From: Nostoc sp. CHAB 5844
GTDB taxonomy: Bacteria > Cyanobacteriota > Cyanobacteriia > Cyanobacteriales > Nostocaceae
Assembly (NCBI RefSeq): GCF_020829595.1
Contig: NZ_JAIVFW010000024.1
Coordinates: 32,955 to 96,954, forward strand
DNA: 64,000 nucleotides
Reading direction: 5' to 3'
The first letter of the stretch is position 1. Every line of letters starts with the position of its first letter. The position numbers and the translations under genes are program-made. The notes under the pieces were generated by a model. That model saw only the letters and a program-made list of their open reading frames with translations. It was not told the DNA's origin and ran no database searches. Below, piece by piece: positions 8,335 through 17,734 of this stretch.

Positions 8335-8738
8335 AGATGTTGACAAATAAGGGACAATGTAAAGATTATTCATGCCAATGTATAAATGAATGCCTGCTTT
8401 AAGCACAAATTGCTCGAAACATTCTAGAAAAGATCTATTTATACTAACACAAGCAGTTTTTATATAAAAAATATATAAGTTCGGCTGACTTTTATGTTAT
8501 TTGGGATTGTAATATCCCATACTTTGAAAATTGTCACAATCAGTTATTATATGAGCGTAAGCGTAAGTTCAGCCGCATGGACAGTTTAGTTGAAGTCACG
8601 CCAGCATCACGATTGCTGCGCCACAACATTCACCATCAATGAAAATAAATCAGAAGCAACGACTCAAGATTTGTAGTTTGTTGATCTCTGTTTTCTTGCT
8701 GAACTAACCGCTGTTTATTGACAATTACGTGATCCCAC
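8335..8738. other. Leader region of the RRM gene; no gene seen
   Basis: This is about 400 AT-rich bases with no convincing open frame on either strand. By analogy with cyanobacterial rbp genes, which have long regulated (cold-responsive) leaders, this may contain the promoter and a long 5' UTR. That is inferred from family knowledge and not from a visible motif. Confidence 0.4.
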
Positions 8739-9038
8739 ATGACTATTTACGTTGGAAATCTCTCCTACCGCGCTACTGAAGCAGATTTAAAAGCAGTATT
8801 TGCAGACTACGGCGAGGTCAAAAGAGTTGTCTTACCTACTGATCGTGAAACAGGGCGGATGCGAGGCTTTGCTTTTGTCGAAATGGAAGAAGACTCTCAA
8901 GAAGATGCAGCTATCACTGAGTTAGATGGTGCAGAATGGATGGGTCGGCAACTCAGAGTCAACAAAGCAAAACCACGAGAAGATAACCCACGAGAAGATA
9001 ACCGACGAGGTGGTTGGGCGAAAAAACAGGAAATTTAA
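8739..9038 (+). CDS. RRM-type RNA-binding protein (Rbp family)
   Basis: This 99-aa single-RRM protein belongs to the cyanobacterial Rbp family, whose members are mostly cold-induced and bind RNA. RNP2 (IYVGNL, residues 3-8) and RNP1 (RMRGFAFVEM, about residues 42-51) are both intact. A short C-terminal tail of charged repeats (REDNPREDNRRGG) replaces the Gly-rich tail of some paralogs. Many rbp genes are followed by rpsU, but here no rpsU is present. Instead a strong terminator lies about 180 bases downstream, so it is probably monocistronic. Confidence 0.93.
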   Translation: MTIYVGNLSYRATEADLKAVFADYGEVKRVVLPTDRETGRMRGFAFVEMEEDSQEDAAITELDGAEWMGRQLRVNKAKPREDNPREDNRRGGWAKKQEI

Positions 9039-9218
9039 ATAAGGCGGAAAATAATAATAGCAAATTCTTTTGCAGTTACGCAAGAATTTAACTTGCCAAA
9101 TTTGACTAGGAGCAATTACAGGAGTGAAGAACCAGAATGACATCTGGTGTTGAGATGTCAAGGCTATAGCTCACCTAGTTCAAAACTGCTGTCAGCATTA
9201 AACAATAAAAAACTATAC

Positions 9219-9265
9219 CCGACTGTTGTGAGCTACAGACCAATCTCACAAGCAGTCGGTTTTTT
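9219..9265 (+). terminator. Rho-independent terminator downstream of the RRM gene
   Basis: CCGACTGTTGTGAG pairs with CTCACAAGCAGTCGG (one bulged base), followed by six T. This is one of the clearest terminators in the window. Confidence 0.85.
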
Positions 9266-9576
9266 ACGGATGAAGCAAGGCTTGGAGTGATATTGTAAAC
9301 CTTTGTGTATAGAGAATACTTGGCGTGACTGAGTTTAAGATTGTTGCTTAGATTAAGTAAATTTACTTTATTCAGCATTTATCAGGGGATTCGCTTCAAT
9401 AAGCAACAACACTTTTCTGCCAGGGTAAATTCCACAAAAATTGAACCATTTCTTTAGTTTGTCTAAAGCCACATCAAGGTTATCAAATTACCTTTCTAAG
9501 ATAGAAGCAGCAGCTATAAGTTGCTACGCATCTTTACCAACCCAACTATTAACCAGTCACTAGGGAGAACGCAAAA
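9266..9576. other. Upstream region of fbp; no gene seen
   Basis: These 311 bases hold no convincing gene. AGGGAGAA, nine bases before the fbp ATG, is a plausible ribosome binding site. The promoter of the fbp-tal-zwf-opcA cluster should lie here, but I cannot point to a definite -10 or NtcA box. Confidence 0.4.
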
Positions 9577-10626
9577 ATGGCTAAAGCGCCAGAATCTCTA
9601 GAGTTGCCAATCGACAATACTACAGACAAAAGCTTAGATCGAGATTGTACAACCTTATCTCGGCATGTCCTTCAGCAACTTCAGAGTTTTTCGCCAGATG
9701 CACAGGATTTGAGTGCGCTGATGAATCGCATCGGCCTTGCAGGTAAATTAATTGCCCGTCGACTCAGTCGTGCAGGTTTAATGGAAGGTGTGCTGGGATT
9801 TACTGGAGAGGTGAATGTCCAAGGCGAATCCGTCAAAAAGATGGATGTTTATGCCAACGATGTATTTATCTCAGTATTTAAGCAAAGTGGCTTAGTTTGT
9901 CGCCTAGCTTCCGAAGAAATGGATAACCCTTATTACATCCCAGAGAACTGTCCTATCGGTTGTTATACTTTGTTGTATGACCCAATAGATGGTTCCTCTA
10001 ACACTGATACCAATCTCAGTTTGGGTTCCATTTTTGCCATTCGTCAACAAGAAGGAACTGATGCTGATGGTTTAGCCACTGATTTACTGACTAATGGACG
10101 CAAGCAAATTGCTGCTGGATACATACTATATGGGCCTAGCACCATGCTGGTTTATAGTATAGGTAAAGGGGTGCATTCATTTACTCTTGATCCCAGCTTG
10201 GGAGAGTTTATCCTCACAGAAGAAAATATTCGGATTCCGAACAACGGCTCTGTTTACAGTGTGAATGAAGGAAATTTCTGGCAGTGGGAAGAGTCAATTC
10301 GAGAATATGTTCGGTACGTCCATCGTACAGAAGGCTACTCGGCTCGCTATAGTGGTGCGATGGTGAGTGATATCCATAGAATTCTGGTTCAAGGTGGTGT
10401 ATTTCTTTACCCAGGTACAGTTCAAAAACCAGAAGGCAAATTACGCTTACTGTATGAATCTGCGCCTCTAGCTTTTTTGATTGAGCAAGCAGGCGGTCGT
10501 GCTACCACCGGACTAGTTGATATTTTAGACGTAGTGCCGAAAAAACTACACCAACGCACACCTCTAATTATTGGTAGCAGAGAGTCTGTGGCAAAAGTTG
10601 AGTCTTTTATTCAAAACGGTCACTAG
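9577..10626 (+). CDS. fbp: Class I fructose-1,6-bisphosphatase
   Basis: It hydrolyses fructose-1,6-bisphosphate to fructose-6-phosphate in gluconeogenesis and the oxidative pentose phosphate cycle. The 349-aa length is standard for type I. Metal-binding and catalytic signatures are visible: ASEEMD at residues 111-116 and [13 protein letters not shown] from residue 134 (the DPIDGSS metal site). Downstream signature residues [20 protein letters not shown] are also present. It is the first gene of an fbp-tal-zwf-opcA cluster; this order is known from Nostoc, where the cluster supplies NADPH in the dark and in heterocysts. Confidence 0.95.
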   Translation: MAKAPESLELPIDNTTDKSLDRDCTTLSRHVLQQLQSFSPDAQDLSALMNRIGLAGKLIARRLSRAGLMEGVLGFTGEVNVQGESVKKMDVYANDVFISVFKQSGLVCRLASEEMDNPYYIPENCPIGCYTLLYDPIDGSSNTDTNLSLGSIFAIRQQEGTDADGLATDLLTNGRKQIAAGYILYGPSTMLVYSIGKGVHSFTLDPSLGEFILTEENIRIPNNGSVYSVNEGNFWQWEESIREYVRYVHRTEGYSARYSGAMVSDIHRILVQGGVFLYPGTVQKPEGKLRLLYESAPLAFLIEQAGGRATTGLVDILDVVPKKLHQRTPLIIGSRESVAKVESFIQNGH

Positions 10627-11000
10627 TATCGAAAGTCAAAAGTCAAAAGTCAAAAGTCAAGAACATCTGTTTGAACTATCTTCATATGGTAGTTTTATTA
10701 CCTGGTAACTTAACTAGTCGTAAAAGAGAGGAAACAAGAAAAATAACTAATGACCATTGACTAATGACCATTGACCATTCACTTTTAACTATTTCTTACT
10801 GTGAAGTTATTTTCGCCGTGGTTTACTAGTGTCTGCTTGGGATGAGGAAGAGAAAAGATCGCTACTGCAAAATGAAGTAGAGATTATTTCAGCTGGTCGA
10901 TGCGATAAGTGATTGGCAAAGCCAAAATGCAAAAGTCACCATCACAGGATGGATTGCCAAGTTCACTTGGAAACATCATTAAACGGAGGGAACTATAGCT
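10627..11000. repeat. fbp-tal intergenic region with heptanucleotide tandem repeat
   Basis: The heptamer AAAAGTC is tandemly repeated about four times at 10631-10660. Further on, TGACCATTGAC-type repeats lie at about 10750-10785. No coding frame is seen. CGGAGGGAA before the tal ATG is a good ribosome binding site. The 374-base gap means tal may also have its own promoter. Confidence 0.7.
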
Positions 11001-12146
11001 ATGGCCACCAATCATCTACAGGAGATTAAACAATACGGTCAGAGTATCTGGATGGATAATTTGACTCGTGACATTATTCAATCAGGTGAACTGAAAAACC
11101 TGGTGGAAAATCAGGGTATCTCCGGGATCACCTCGAACCCAGCCATTTTTGAAAAAGCGATCGCCAATAATGCGATATATGATGCGGACATAGAAGCCGG
11201 AGTTCGCGCCCAATTACCAACCTACAAAATTTACGAATCTTTAGTTTTTGCAGATATCCGCAACGCCGCTGATATTCTGCGCCCTGTATATGAAGCCTCG
11301 AATGGACTGGATGGTTATGTGAGTATCGAAGTACCACCAACCATCGCTCATGATACTCAAGCCACCATCAATGAAGCCCGTCGTTATTACCAAGAAATTG
11401 GTCGGGAAAATATCATGATTAAAATTCCCGGTACAGAATCAGGTTTACCAGCCGTAGAACAGGTAATAGCCGAAGGCATCAACGTCAATATTACTTTGTT
11501 ATTTTCTGTACAAAGCTACATCAATACAGCAGAGGCTTATATTCGGGGCTTAGAAAAACGTGTAGCTCAGGGTCAAGACATTAGTAAAATTGCTTCTGTC
11601 GCCAGCTTTTTCCTCAGTCGCATTGATAGTAACATTGACGCAAAAATCGATGCTAAATTGCAGCGTGGCGTTGATGATATTAACCAAGAAGCCAAACTCA
11701 GAAGCGTAAAAGGCAAAGTAGCGATCGCTAATGCCAAGATAGCTTATCAAGAATACAAAAAAATTATTGAACGCGAACAGTGGCAAGCCCTTGCAGCCAA
11801 AGGAGCGAAAGTACAGCGGTTACTTTGGGCTAGTACCAGCACCAAAGACCCGAACTACAGCGACGTGATGTATGTTGATGAGTTAATTGGCCGCGATACC
11901 GTAAACACCTTACCACCCTCGACAATAGCAGCTTGTGCCGACCACTGCGATGTAGGCGATCAAGTGGAAACCAAAGTCGAAGAAGCTTATCAACTCATCG
12001 AAAGCTTGAAAGACCCAGACATCAACATTGATATCAATACCGTAATGGATGAACTGTTAGTTGAAGGTATTGATAAATTCGTTCAACCTTTCAAGTCCTT
12101 GATGAACTCTTTAGAAAACAAAGTCAAGCTATTGTCACCTGTGTAG
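11001..12146 (+). CDS. tal: Transaldolase
   Basis: Transaldolase transfers dihydroxyacetone units between sugar phosphates in the non-oxidative pentose phosphate pathway. The 381-aa size and motifs GITSNPAIFEKAI (residues 41-53) and NIMIKIPGTESG, with the Schiff-base Lys141, match the longer bacterial/cyanobacterial transaldolase subfamily. SFFLSRIDSNID is also typical. It sits between fbp and zwf, consistent with sugar recycling during glucose-6-phosphate oxidation. The sequence looks complete, with no missing catalytic residues among those I can see. Confidence 0.95.
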   Translation: MATNHLQEIKQYGQSIWMDNLTRDIIQSGELKNLVENQGISGITSNPAIFEKAIANNAIYDADIEAGVRAQLPTYKIYESLVFADIRNAADILRPVYEASNGLDGYVSIEVPPTIAHDTQATINEARRYYQEIGRENIMIKIPGTESGLPAVEQVIAEGINVNITLLFSVQSYINTAEAYIRGLEKRVAQGQDISKIASVASFFLSRIDSNIDAKIDAKLQRGVDDINQEAKLRSVKGKVAIANAKIAYQEYKKIIEREQWQALAAKGAKVQRLLWASTSTKDPNYSDVMYVDELIGRDTVNTLPPSTIAACADHCDVGDQVETKVEEAYQLIESLKDPDINIDINTVMDELLVEGIDKFVQPFKSLMNSLENKVKLLSPV

Positions 12147-12152
12147 GGATTG

Positions 12153-12225
12153 AGAAGTAAAAAGTAAAAAGGCAAAAGTAAAAAGAAATATACTCTTTTA
12201 CCTTTTTACTTTTAATTTTTGACTT
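12153..12225. repeat. AT-rich inverted repeat between tal and zwf
   Basis: AAGTAAAAAGGCAAAAG-type sequence faces CTTTTTACTTTTAATTTTTGACTT. It is similar to the repeat after nrdJ (7880-7948). It could attenuate or terminate transcription between tal and zwf, or merely be a dispersed repeat. Confidence 0.5.
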
Positions 12226-12279
12226 AACTAATCCCCACAACCTAATCTAAAATCTCAACTCCAAGAGCCAAAAATTGTT

Positions 12280-13809
12280 ATGGTCAGTCTGCTAGAAAAT
12301 CCCTTGCGCGTTGGTCTACAACAGCAAGGGATGCCCGAACCCCAAATTATAGTGATCTTTGGCGCTTCTGGTGATCTTACCTGGCGCAAACTAGTTCCAG
12401 CATTATATAAATTACGGCGGGAACGGCGCGTTCCGCCAGAAATCACCATTGTCGGTGTTGCACGTCGGGAATGGAGCCACGACTACTTCCGTGAACAAAT
12501 GCGTAAAGGCATGGAAGAAGCACACGGTGGTGTTGAGCTAGAAGAACTGTGGCAAGACTTCTCTCAAGGTTTGTTCTACTGTTCTGGGGATATAGATAAC
12601 CCAGAAAGTTATCAAAAACTGAAAAACTTATTAAGCGAATTAGACGAAAAACGGGGTACACGCGGCAACCGTATGTTCTACCTGTCCGTCGCGCCCAACT
12701 TCTTCCCCGAAGCCATCAGACAACTAGGGGAAGGCGGATTGTTAGACAATCCATACAAACACCGCTTAGTAATTGAAAAGCCCTTTGGTCGGGACTTAGC
12801 TTCTGCCCAGAGCCTCAACGTTGTTGTGCAGAAGTATTGTAAAGAAAATCAAGTCTATCGCATTGACCACTACTTGGGTAAAGAAACTGTTCAAAACTTG
12901 CTTGTGTTCCGCTTTGCCAATGCGATTTTTGAACCATTATGGAACCGTCAGTTCGTTGACCACGTACAAATCACCGTTGCCGAAACCGTAGGTGTAGAAG
13001 ACCGAGCTGGTTACTATGAAAAAGCCGGCGCACTCCGAGATATGTTGCAAAACCACTTGATGCAACTTTACTGCTTGACGGCAATGGAAGCACCCAACTC
13101 AATGGATGCTAACAGTATTCGTACAGAGAAAGTAAAGGTACTCCAAGCTACCCGTCTAGCAGATATCCATAATTTGTCTCGTTCTGCAATTCGTGGTCAA
13201 TATAGTGCAGGTTGGATGAAAGGACAATCAGTGCCAGGGTATCATCAAGAACCAGGCGTTGATCCCAACTCCAGTACACCCACTTATGTAGCCATGAAGT
13301 TTATGGTGGATAACTGGCGTTGGCAAGGCGTTCCCTTCTACCTGCGGACTGGCAAACGGATGCCGAAAAAAGTCAGCGAAATTTCCATCCATTTCCGCGA
13401 AGTCCCTTCACGGATGTTCCAGTCCGCCGCCCAACAAAGAAACGCCAACGTATTAGCAATGCGGATTCAACCGAATGAAGGAATTTCTTTGCGTTTTGAT
13501 GTGAAAATGCCAGGGGCAGAATTCCGCACCCGTTCCGTAGATATGGACTTTAGCTACGGTTCCTTCGGGATTGCAGGCACTTCTGATGCTTACGATCGCC
13601 TCTTCTTAGATTGTATGATGGGCGACCAAACATTGTTTACACGGGCCGACGAAGTGGAAGCAGCTTGGCAAATAGTTACCCCCGCGCTTTCCGTTTGGGA
13701 TGCGCCCGCCGACCCAGCCCTAATTCCCCAGTACGAAGCCGGTACTTGGGAACCCGCAGAAGCCGAATTGTTGATTAACCAAGACGGCCGTCGCTGGCGC
13801 AGACTCTAA
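12280..13809 (+). CDS. zwf: Glucose-6-phosphate 1-dehydrogenase
   Basis: It oxidises glucose-6-phosphate to 6-phosphogluconolactone and makes NADPH; it is the entry step of the oxidative pentose phosphate pathway. The 509 aa include the NADP fold start FGASGDL (27-33), EKPFG (166-170) and the substrate motif RIDHYLGKE (194-202). Cysteines fall at 187 and 445, the positions I recall as the conserved redox-sensing cysteines of cyanobacterial enzymes, which fits thioredoxin inactivation in the light. opcA, its activator, follows. The start ATG lies 133 bases after tal. Confidence 0.97.
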   Translation: MVSLLENPLRVGLQQQGMPEPQIIVIFGASGDLTWRKLVPALYKLRRERRVPPEITIVGVARREWSHDYFREQMRKGMEEAHGGVELEELWQDFSQGLFYCSGDIDNPESYQKLKNLLSELDEKRGTRGNRMFYLSVAPNFFPEAIRQLGEGGLLDNPYKHRLVIEKPFGRDLASAQSLNVVVQKYCKENQVYRIDHYLGKETVQNLLVFRFANAIFEPLWNRQFVDHVQITVAETVGVEDRAGYYEKAGALRDMLQNHLMQLYCLTAMEAPNSMDANSIRTEKVKVLQATRLADIHNLSRSAIRGQYSAGWMKGQSVPGYHQEPGVDPNSSTPTYVAMKFMVDNWRWQGVPFYLRTGKRMPKKVSEISIHFREVPSRMFQSAAQQRNANVLAMRIQPNEGISLRFDVKMPGAEFRTRSVDMDFSYGSFGIAGTSDAYDRLFLDCMMGDQTLFTRADEVEAAWQIVTPALSVWDAPADPALIPQYEAGTWEPAEAELLINQDGRRWRRL

Positions 13810-13897
13810 AAGTATGAAGGCTGAAGGCTAAAGTATGAAAAAATTTTCAGCCTTCACACTTCATACTTCACACTTCATACTTCACACTTCATACTTT
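13808..13897. repeat. Repeat-rich zwf-opcA spacer
   Basis: AAGTATGAAGGCTGAAG faces CTTCACACTTCATACTT, and the unit CTTCATACTTCACA is tandemly repeated about three times up to 13895. The spacer is almost entirely repeat and contains no gene. Confidence 0.7.
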
Positions 13898-13904
13898 AAT
13901 TGTT

Positions 13905-15275
13905 ATGACCCAAGCTCCTACAATCTTTTCACTTCAAGCACCCAAGGACATTTCGCTGAATGAAATCGAAGCGGAACTGAATCAAATTTGGCAAAGTTAC
14001 GGCATCACAGGTGAAGATGGTGCGCTACCTGCTGCGACTCGTGCCACAACTTTTACCTTAGTGGTTTACGAACCAGAAGAAACCCAATACCTATTGTCAT
14101 CTTTGGGATTCTATAACGGCCCCATCGATGGGATTTTAGGGCCACAGACAGACATAGCACTGCGGCAAGCGCAACAAAAATATGAACTGCCAGTTTCTGG
14201 CACTGCTACACCAGAAACCTTAGCCAAATTGCGGGAAGAATACGCCAAACGTCAAGGCAATGGAGCCGTTTTGGAAAATGGTAACGGTTCCTATAACTTT
14301 AATGCTACCAGCCCCAGAATTGCTGATGAAATTGCTTTACGCAACCCCTGCCGGATTATTGCCCTATGTCCGATCGCAGGTGATGATGAAGGTGTAAAAG
14401 CCCAAGTTTCTGCTTACTGCCCTATCCAAAAGCAATCTTCCAGTACTCTGGTTTGTTGCGAATACATCACTCTCTCCGGTACAACTTCGGCTTTAGAAAG
14501 AATCGGTGGGATGCTTCCGGCATTATTAATTGGTGGTCTGCCGAAGTTCCTATGGTGGAAAGCCACTCCCGACCCCAACAACGCATTATTTAAGCGACTG
14601 GCAGCAGTTTGCAATAACGTCATCGTTGATTCTTGCAACTTCAACGAGCCAGAAATTGATTTACTCAGTCTACAAGAGTTAGTAGACGCTAACGTACCTT
14701 TAGCTGATTTGAATTGGCGGCGTTTATCAGCATGGCAAGAGTTAACAGCGGAAGCTTACGACCCACCCCATCGTCGTGCTGCTTTAAAGGACATTGACCG
14801 CGTCACAATTGATTATGAAAAAGGCAACCCTGCCCAAGCACTACTATTTTTAGGTTGGTTAGCTAGTCGCTTAGAATGGATGCCGATTTCTTATCAAAAA
14901 GAAAGCAATGATTACGATATCATTCGGATTCGCTTTGTGGCTCAAGACCAAAAACAAATAGAAGCCGAGTTAGCTGGAGTCCCAGTTGCTGATGCAGGCG
15001 ATATCTCCGGTGACTTGATTGCCTTAAGGCTGAGTTCAACTAATGCCAAAGCCGACTGTAGCACAGTAATTTGCTCAGAAACTGGCGGTTGTATGCGGAT
15101 GGAAACCCACGGAGGCGCTCAATCTGCGGGTTTGTTCCAACAAGTCAGTTCCCTTTCAGAGCAGAAGGCGGAAGCGTTGCTGAGTCAGCAAGTACAACGC
15201 TGGGGACGTGAGACGCTGTTTGAAGACAGCTTGGGAGTTATTGCCCAAACCGTGAAATTGGCAGTAAAGAGTTAG
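13905..15275 (+). CDS. opcA: Glucose-6-phosphate dehydrogenase assembly protein OpcA
   Basis: OpcA is an allosteric activator needed for full activity of cyanobacterial glucose-6-phosphate dehydrogenase. The 456-aa protein has an N-terminal peptidoglycan-binding-like helical module at about residues 55-105 (TQYLLSSLGFYNGPIDGILGPQTDIALR), typical of the cyanobacterial version. The OpcA domain proper (RNPCRIIALCPIAGDDEGVKAQ onward, ending EALLSQQVQRWGRETLFEDSLG) follows. It lies directly after zwf, is probably co-transcribed with it, and is closed by a strong terminator. Confidence 0.95.
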   Translation: MTQAPTIFSLQAPKDISLNEIEAELNQIWQSYGITGEDGALPAATRATTFTLVVYEPEETQYLLSSLGFYNGPIDGILGPQTDIALRQAQQKYELPVSGTATPETLAKLREEYAKRQGNGAVLENGNGSYNFNATSPRIADEIALRNPCRIIALCPIAGDDEGVKAQVSAYCPIQKQSSSTLVCCEYITLSGTTSALERIGGMLPALLIGGLPKFLWWKATPDPNNALFKRLAAVCNNVIVDSCNFNEPEIDLLSLQELVDANVPLADLNWRRLSAWQELTAEAYDPPHRRAALKDIDRVTIDYEKGNPAQALLFLGWLASRLEWMPISYQKESNDYDIIRIRFVAQDQKQIEAELAGVPVADAGDISGDLIALRLSSTNAKADCSTVICSETGGCMRMETHGGAQSAGLFQQVSSLSEQKAEALLSQQVQRWGRETLFEDSLGVIAQTVKLAVKS

Positions 15276-15294
15276 TTTAGAACTTCTTATAAAA

Positions 15295-15326
15295 CCTCCC
15301 AATATTTAGAATTGGGAGGCTTTTTT
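15295..15326 (+). terminator. Rho-independent terminator after opcA
   Basis: CCTCCCAAT pairs with ATTGGGAGG around a short loop, followed by C and six T. It ends the fbp-tal-zwf-opcA cluster. Confidence 0.9.
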
Positions 15327-15577
15327 ATGTTGAGCTATTTAATTGTTTCTGTTTGTAAAGGAGAAATGCGATCGCATTGCCAACTAGTATTCTAGAAGCG
15401 CACAATCTACTCCAAACAATGATACCAAAAACGAATGTGGCGTTAGATGCTGGTGCAAATGGTCAGCCGAAAGTATTGTTGCTTGAACTATAACCCAGAG
15501 AGCGATCGCCAAGCTACGTTTTGAAGATTATGAACGCCATGCTAAACGTCGCAATTAGTAGAATTAGCATCTATTGA

Positions 15578-15794
15578 TTTATCAAAATAGAATTCAGGAG
15601 TCAGGAGTCAGAATTCAGCATGAATTCTGTACGACTGGCGGATGAATAAGCGGGTTTAAAACCCCCGCTAAATCTTCAATTTAGTGGTCTTCAATTAGCG
15701 CAAAGTCTGAGCGGAGGCTTCCTCCGATCAGAACTTTGTAAGAAAGTGGCGGGTCTGAATCCCCCACGCTCTTGTTCTGACTCCTGAATTCTGA
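15578..15794. repeat. MITE-like element, copy 1 (ends GAATTCAGGAGTCAG)
   Basis: The left end is TTTATCAAAATAGAATTCAGGAGTCAG-like and the right end is CTGACTCCTGAATTC-like, so the ends are inverted. The interior has secondary palindromes around AAATCTTCAATTTAGTGG and CCCCCGC/GCGGGTTT stretches shared with copies at 19886 and 24640. It has no coding capacity, so it is non-autonomous. The rest of the 15330-15814 gap holds nothing I recognise. Confidence 0.75.
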
Positions 15795-15814
15795 CGAATG
15801 TATTCTTCTTCAAG

Positions 15815-16405
15815 TTACTCCGAAACTCCTTTAAGAAAGAAATGTAAAGCACGACGAACATATTCTTCCCATGATTCTGCTGTTGGTTGAAAGATGAGCG
15901 CATAAAGCATAATTGCACTCATAGTGTCAAAAACTAATCCAGGATCTAAATCTGCTTGAATTTCATTTCTGGCTTTGGCTCGTTCAAGCACAACAGCAAA
16001 GGCTTGTCTACGTGGTTGCAGATATTTTGTCCAGTAGATTTGAGCAAACTGAGAATTGCTGGATGCGCTGCTGATAATCATGGCAACAGTCTTACGTCCC
16101 AAAGCAGTCAGGGTGATTTGCGCTGCATTTTGGATCAATTCATCAAGATCAACCCAAAGATTACCTGTGTTCGGAATGACAACATCTTGCCTCACACTCT
16201 CAATTGCATCTGCAACTAGTTCTTCTTTACCTGAGTAGCGTCGGTAAATAGTCGGTTTGCCAACTTTAGCACGGACAGCGATCGCATCAATACTCATGGC
16301 ATCAAAACCAACTTCTGCCAGCAATTCTAAAGTTGCTTGCAATATGGCTTCATGGGCTTGCGTACTTCGGGGTCTTCCTTGTGACTTTTTAGGTGTGTTA
16401 CTCAT
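15815..16405 (-). CDS. TetR/AcrR family transcriptional regulator
   Basis: This 196-aa regulator has the TetR N-terminal helix-turn-helix at about residues 18-65 (AILQATLELLAEVGFDAMSIDAIAVRAKVGKPTIYRRYSGKEELV). The C-terminal ligand domain starts as in the TetR_C_11-like group. It is divergently oriented to the Coq4-like gene. A palindrome TTTACGA-N7-TCGTAAA lies 15 bases before its start and is the likely operator, implying autoregulation and possibly control of the divergent Coq4-like/Uma2 genes. The ligand is unknown. Confidence 0.92.
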   Translation of the reverse strand: MSNTPKKSQGRPRSTQAHEAILQATLELLAEVGFDAMSIDAIAVRAKVGKPTIYRRYSGKEELVADAIESVRQDVVIPNTGNLWVDLDELIQNAAQITLTALGRKTVAMIISSASSNSQFAQIYWTKYLQPRRQAFAVVLERAKARNEIQADLDPGLVFDTMSAIMLYALIFQPTAESWEEYVRRALHFFLKGVSE

Positions 16406-16419
16406 AGGTGTTATTATAG

Positions 16420-16440
16420 TTTACGAAACTGTATCGTAAA
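16420..16440. promoter_or_regulatory. Palindromic operator candidate for the TetR regulator
   Basis: Perfect 7-bp arms TTTACGA and TCGTAAA are separated by 7 bases, placed 15 bases upstream of the tetR start and 108 bases before the divergent gene. Size and position suit a TetR dimer site. Confidence 0.65.
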
Positions 16441-16487
16441 TAATTAGAAGTTTTACTATATCCGTCCTAAATGATTCGTGAGAAATA

Positions 16488-16520
16488 AGATCCCCGACTT
16501 CGTTGAGAAGTCGGGGATCT
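16488..16520. repeat. Dispersed palindrome AGATCCCCGACTTC, copy 1
   Basis: AGATCCCCGACTTC and GAAGTCGGGGATCT form a 14-bp perfect stem with a 5-base loop. The same palindrome, with similar flanking sequence but in inverted orientation, recurs at 22365-22396. Confidence 0.85.
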
Positions 16521-16548
16521 GGACACTTAAACAATTAGAGATTTTACT

Positions 16549-17055
16549 ATGAGCAAATTTCCTCGCCCTGACTATACAGATAAACACAGCACCCAAACTC
16601 TTCAGCAAGGACTAGATGAATACTATGCAGTGAATCCAAATATTACTAATCCGCAAGAATTACCACCAGAATTTGGCAAAATTTTGCTGGCGCACGATGT
16701 TAGTCATGTCACCTACGGTTGTGATACAGGAATGTATGATGAACTTAAGTTATTGCCGCTGACTTGGTGGACAAGCAACTACAAATTTCGTGATCACTTA
16801 CGCACGTTCAAAGATCCAACCATCAGCCCAGCAATTCGGATTATGTATGATGACTTGATTCAGCAGCATGGAGTTTTGTGGTTATACAGTTCAATTTTCT
16901 TAACTTTGCCACAGTTATTACCAGAATTAACTTTTATGTGGTTTAAAACGCGTCAGCGTCAAAATGATGTCCCATTTTTGAATTTTGATCCATTATTAGA
17001 GCGATCGCTCTTAGAAATTCGTCAAGAATTTGACCTTTTGCCTTTCATAAAATAA
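16549..17055 (+). CDS. Coq4-like protein
   Basis: This 168-aa protein carries the exact zinc/metal motif of Coq4, HDxxHx11E: His49, Asp50, His53 and Glu65 (in LAHDVSHVTYGCDTGMYDE). In eukaryotes Coq4 acts in coenzyme Q synthesis; bacterial homologs are poorly studied. Cyanobacteria make plastoquinone, not ubiquinone, so the substrate here is open. It lies downstream of a divergent TetR gene and 11 bases before a Uma2-type gene. Family membership is well supported by the motif and length; a quinone-related role is inference. Confidence 0.75.
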   Translation: MSKFPRPDYTDKHSTQTLQQGLDEYYAVNPNITNPQELPPEFGKILLAHDVSHVTYGCDTGMYDELKLLPLTWWTSNYKFRDHLRTFKDPTISPAIRIMYDDLIQQHGVLWLYSSIFLTLPQLLPELTFMWFKTRQRQNDVPFLNFDPLLERSLLEIRQEFDLLPFIK

Positions 17056-17066
17056 AACCTAAAACA

Positions 17067-17630
17067 ATGACTGCTTCGCCCTCCAAAATTCTGACTCTTG
17101 AAGAATTCCTCAAGCTACCCGAACTGGAGAATTCTCCAGCGTGGGAGTACGTGGATGGAGTTGTCATGCAAAAGCCAATGCCGAAAACCCGACACTCTAT
17201 TTTACAGAAACGTTTGTTGATTGAAATTGATAGTCATAGCGATGATTACACAGCACTACCAGAACTGCGATGCACTTTTGCGGGACGTTCCGTTGTACCT
17301 GACATTGCAGTAATTGCGTGGAATCGAATTCCCATCAATGAGAAAGGAGAGCCAGAAGATAATTTTACGCAAGCGCCCGATTGGACAATTGAAATTCTTT
17401 CGCCTGAGCAAAAAGTCACCCGCGTCATCGACAACATACTGCACTGTCTCAAGCATGGTTGTCAGTTAGGCTGGATGCTTGATCCCGATGATTATTCTGT
17501 CCTCATTTTTGCGCCTGGAAAAGAACTAGAGGTTTGTCGAGGAAATTCCATTCTTCCAGTACTAAAAGGTGTTAACTTCACACTGACAGCAGAGCGAGTC
17601 TTTGCATGGTTGCAAGTGATGAAACGATAA
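17067..17630 (+). CDS. Uma2 family (DUF820) restriction-endonuclease-fold protein
   Basis: This 187-aa protein belongs to the PD-(D/E)XK-like Uma2/DUF820 family, which is greatly expanded in filamentous cyanobacteria. It opens with LTLEEFLKLPELENSPAWEYVDG, then shows RHSILQKRL, the VVPDIAVIAW strand with the presumed catalytic Asp, and DWTIEILSPEQ. The usual EXK-type core (ExLSP) is present. The cellular role of this family is unknown. It starts 11 bases after the Coq4-like gene, so the two are probably co-transcribed. Confidence 0.9.
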   Translation: MTASPSKILTLEEFLKLPELENSPAWEYVDGVVMQKPMPKTRHSILQKRLLIEIDSHSDDYTALPELRCTFAGRSVVPDIAVIAWNRIPINEKGEPEDNFTQAPDWTIEILSPEQKVTRVIDNILHCLKHGCQLGWMLDPDDYSVLIFAPGKELEVCRGNSILPVLKGVNFTLTAERVFAWLQVMKR

Positions 17631-17734
17631 TTAAAATTTACGCGTCAGCAGTGAGCAAGTATAGTCCAACTAGAAAAAGCTATTTTTTTATACTACAATC
17701 TCTGCTTGAATACGCCTAAAATTTTTAACTAAAA

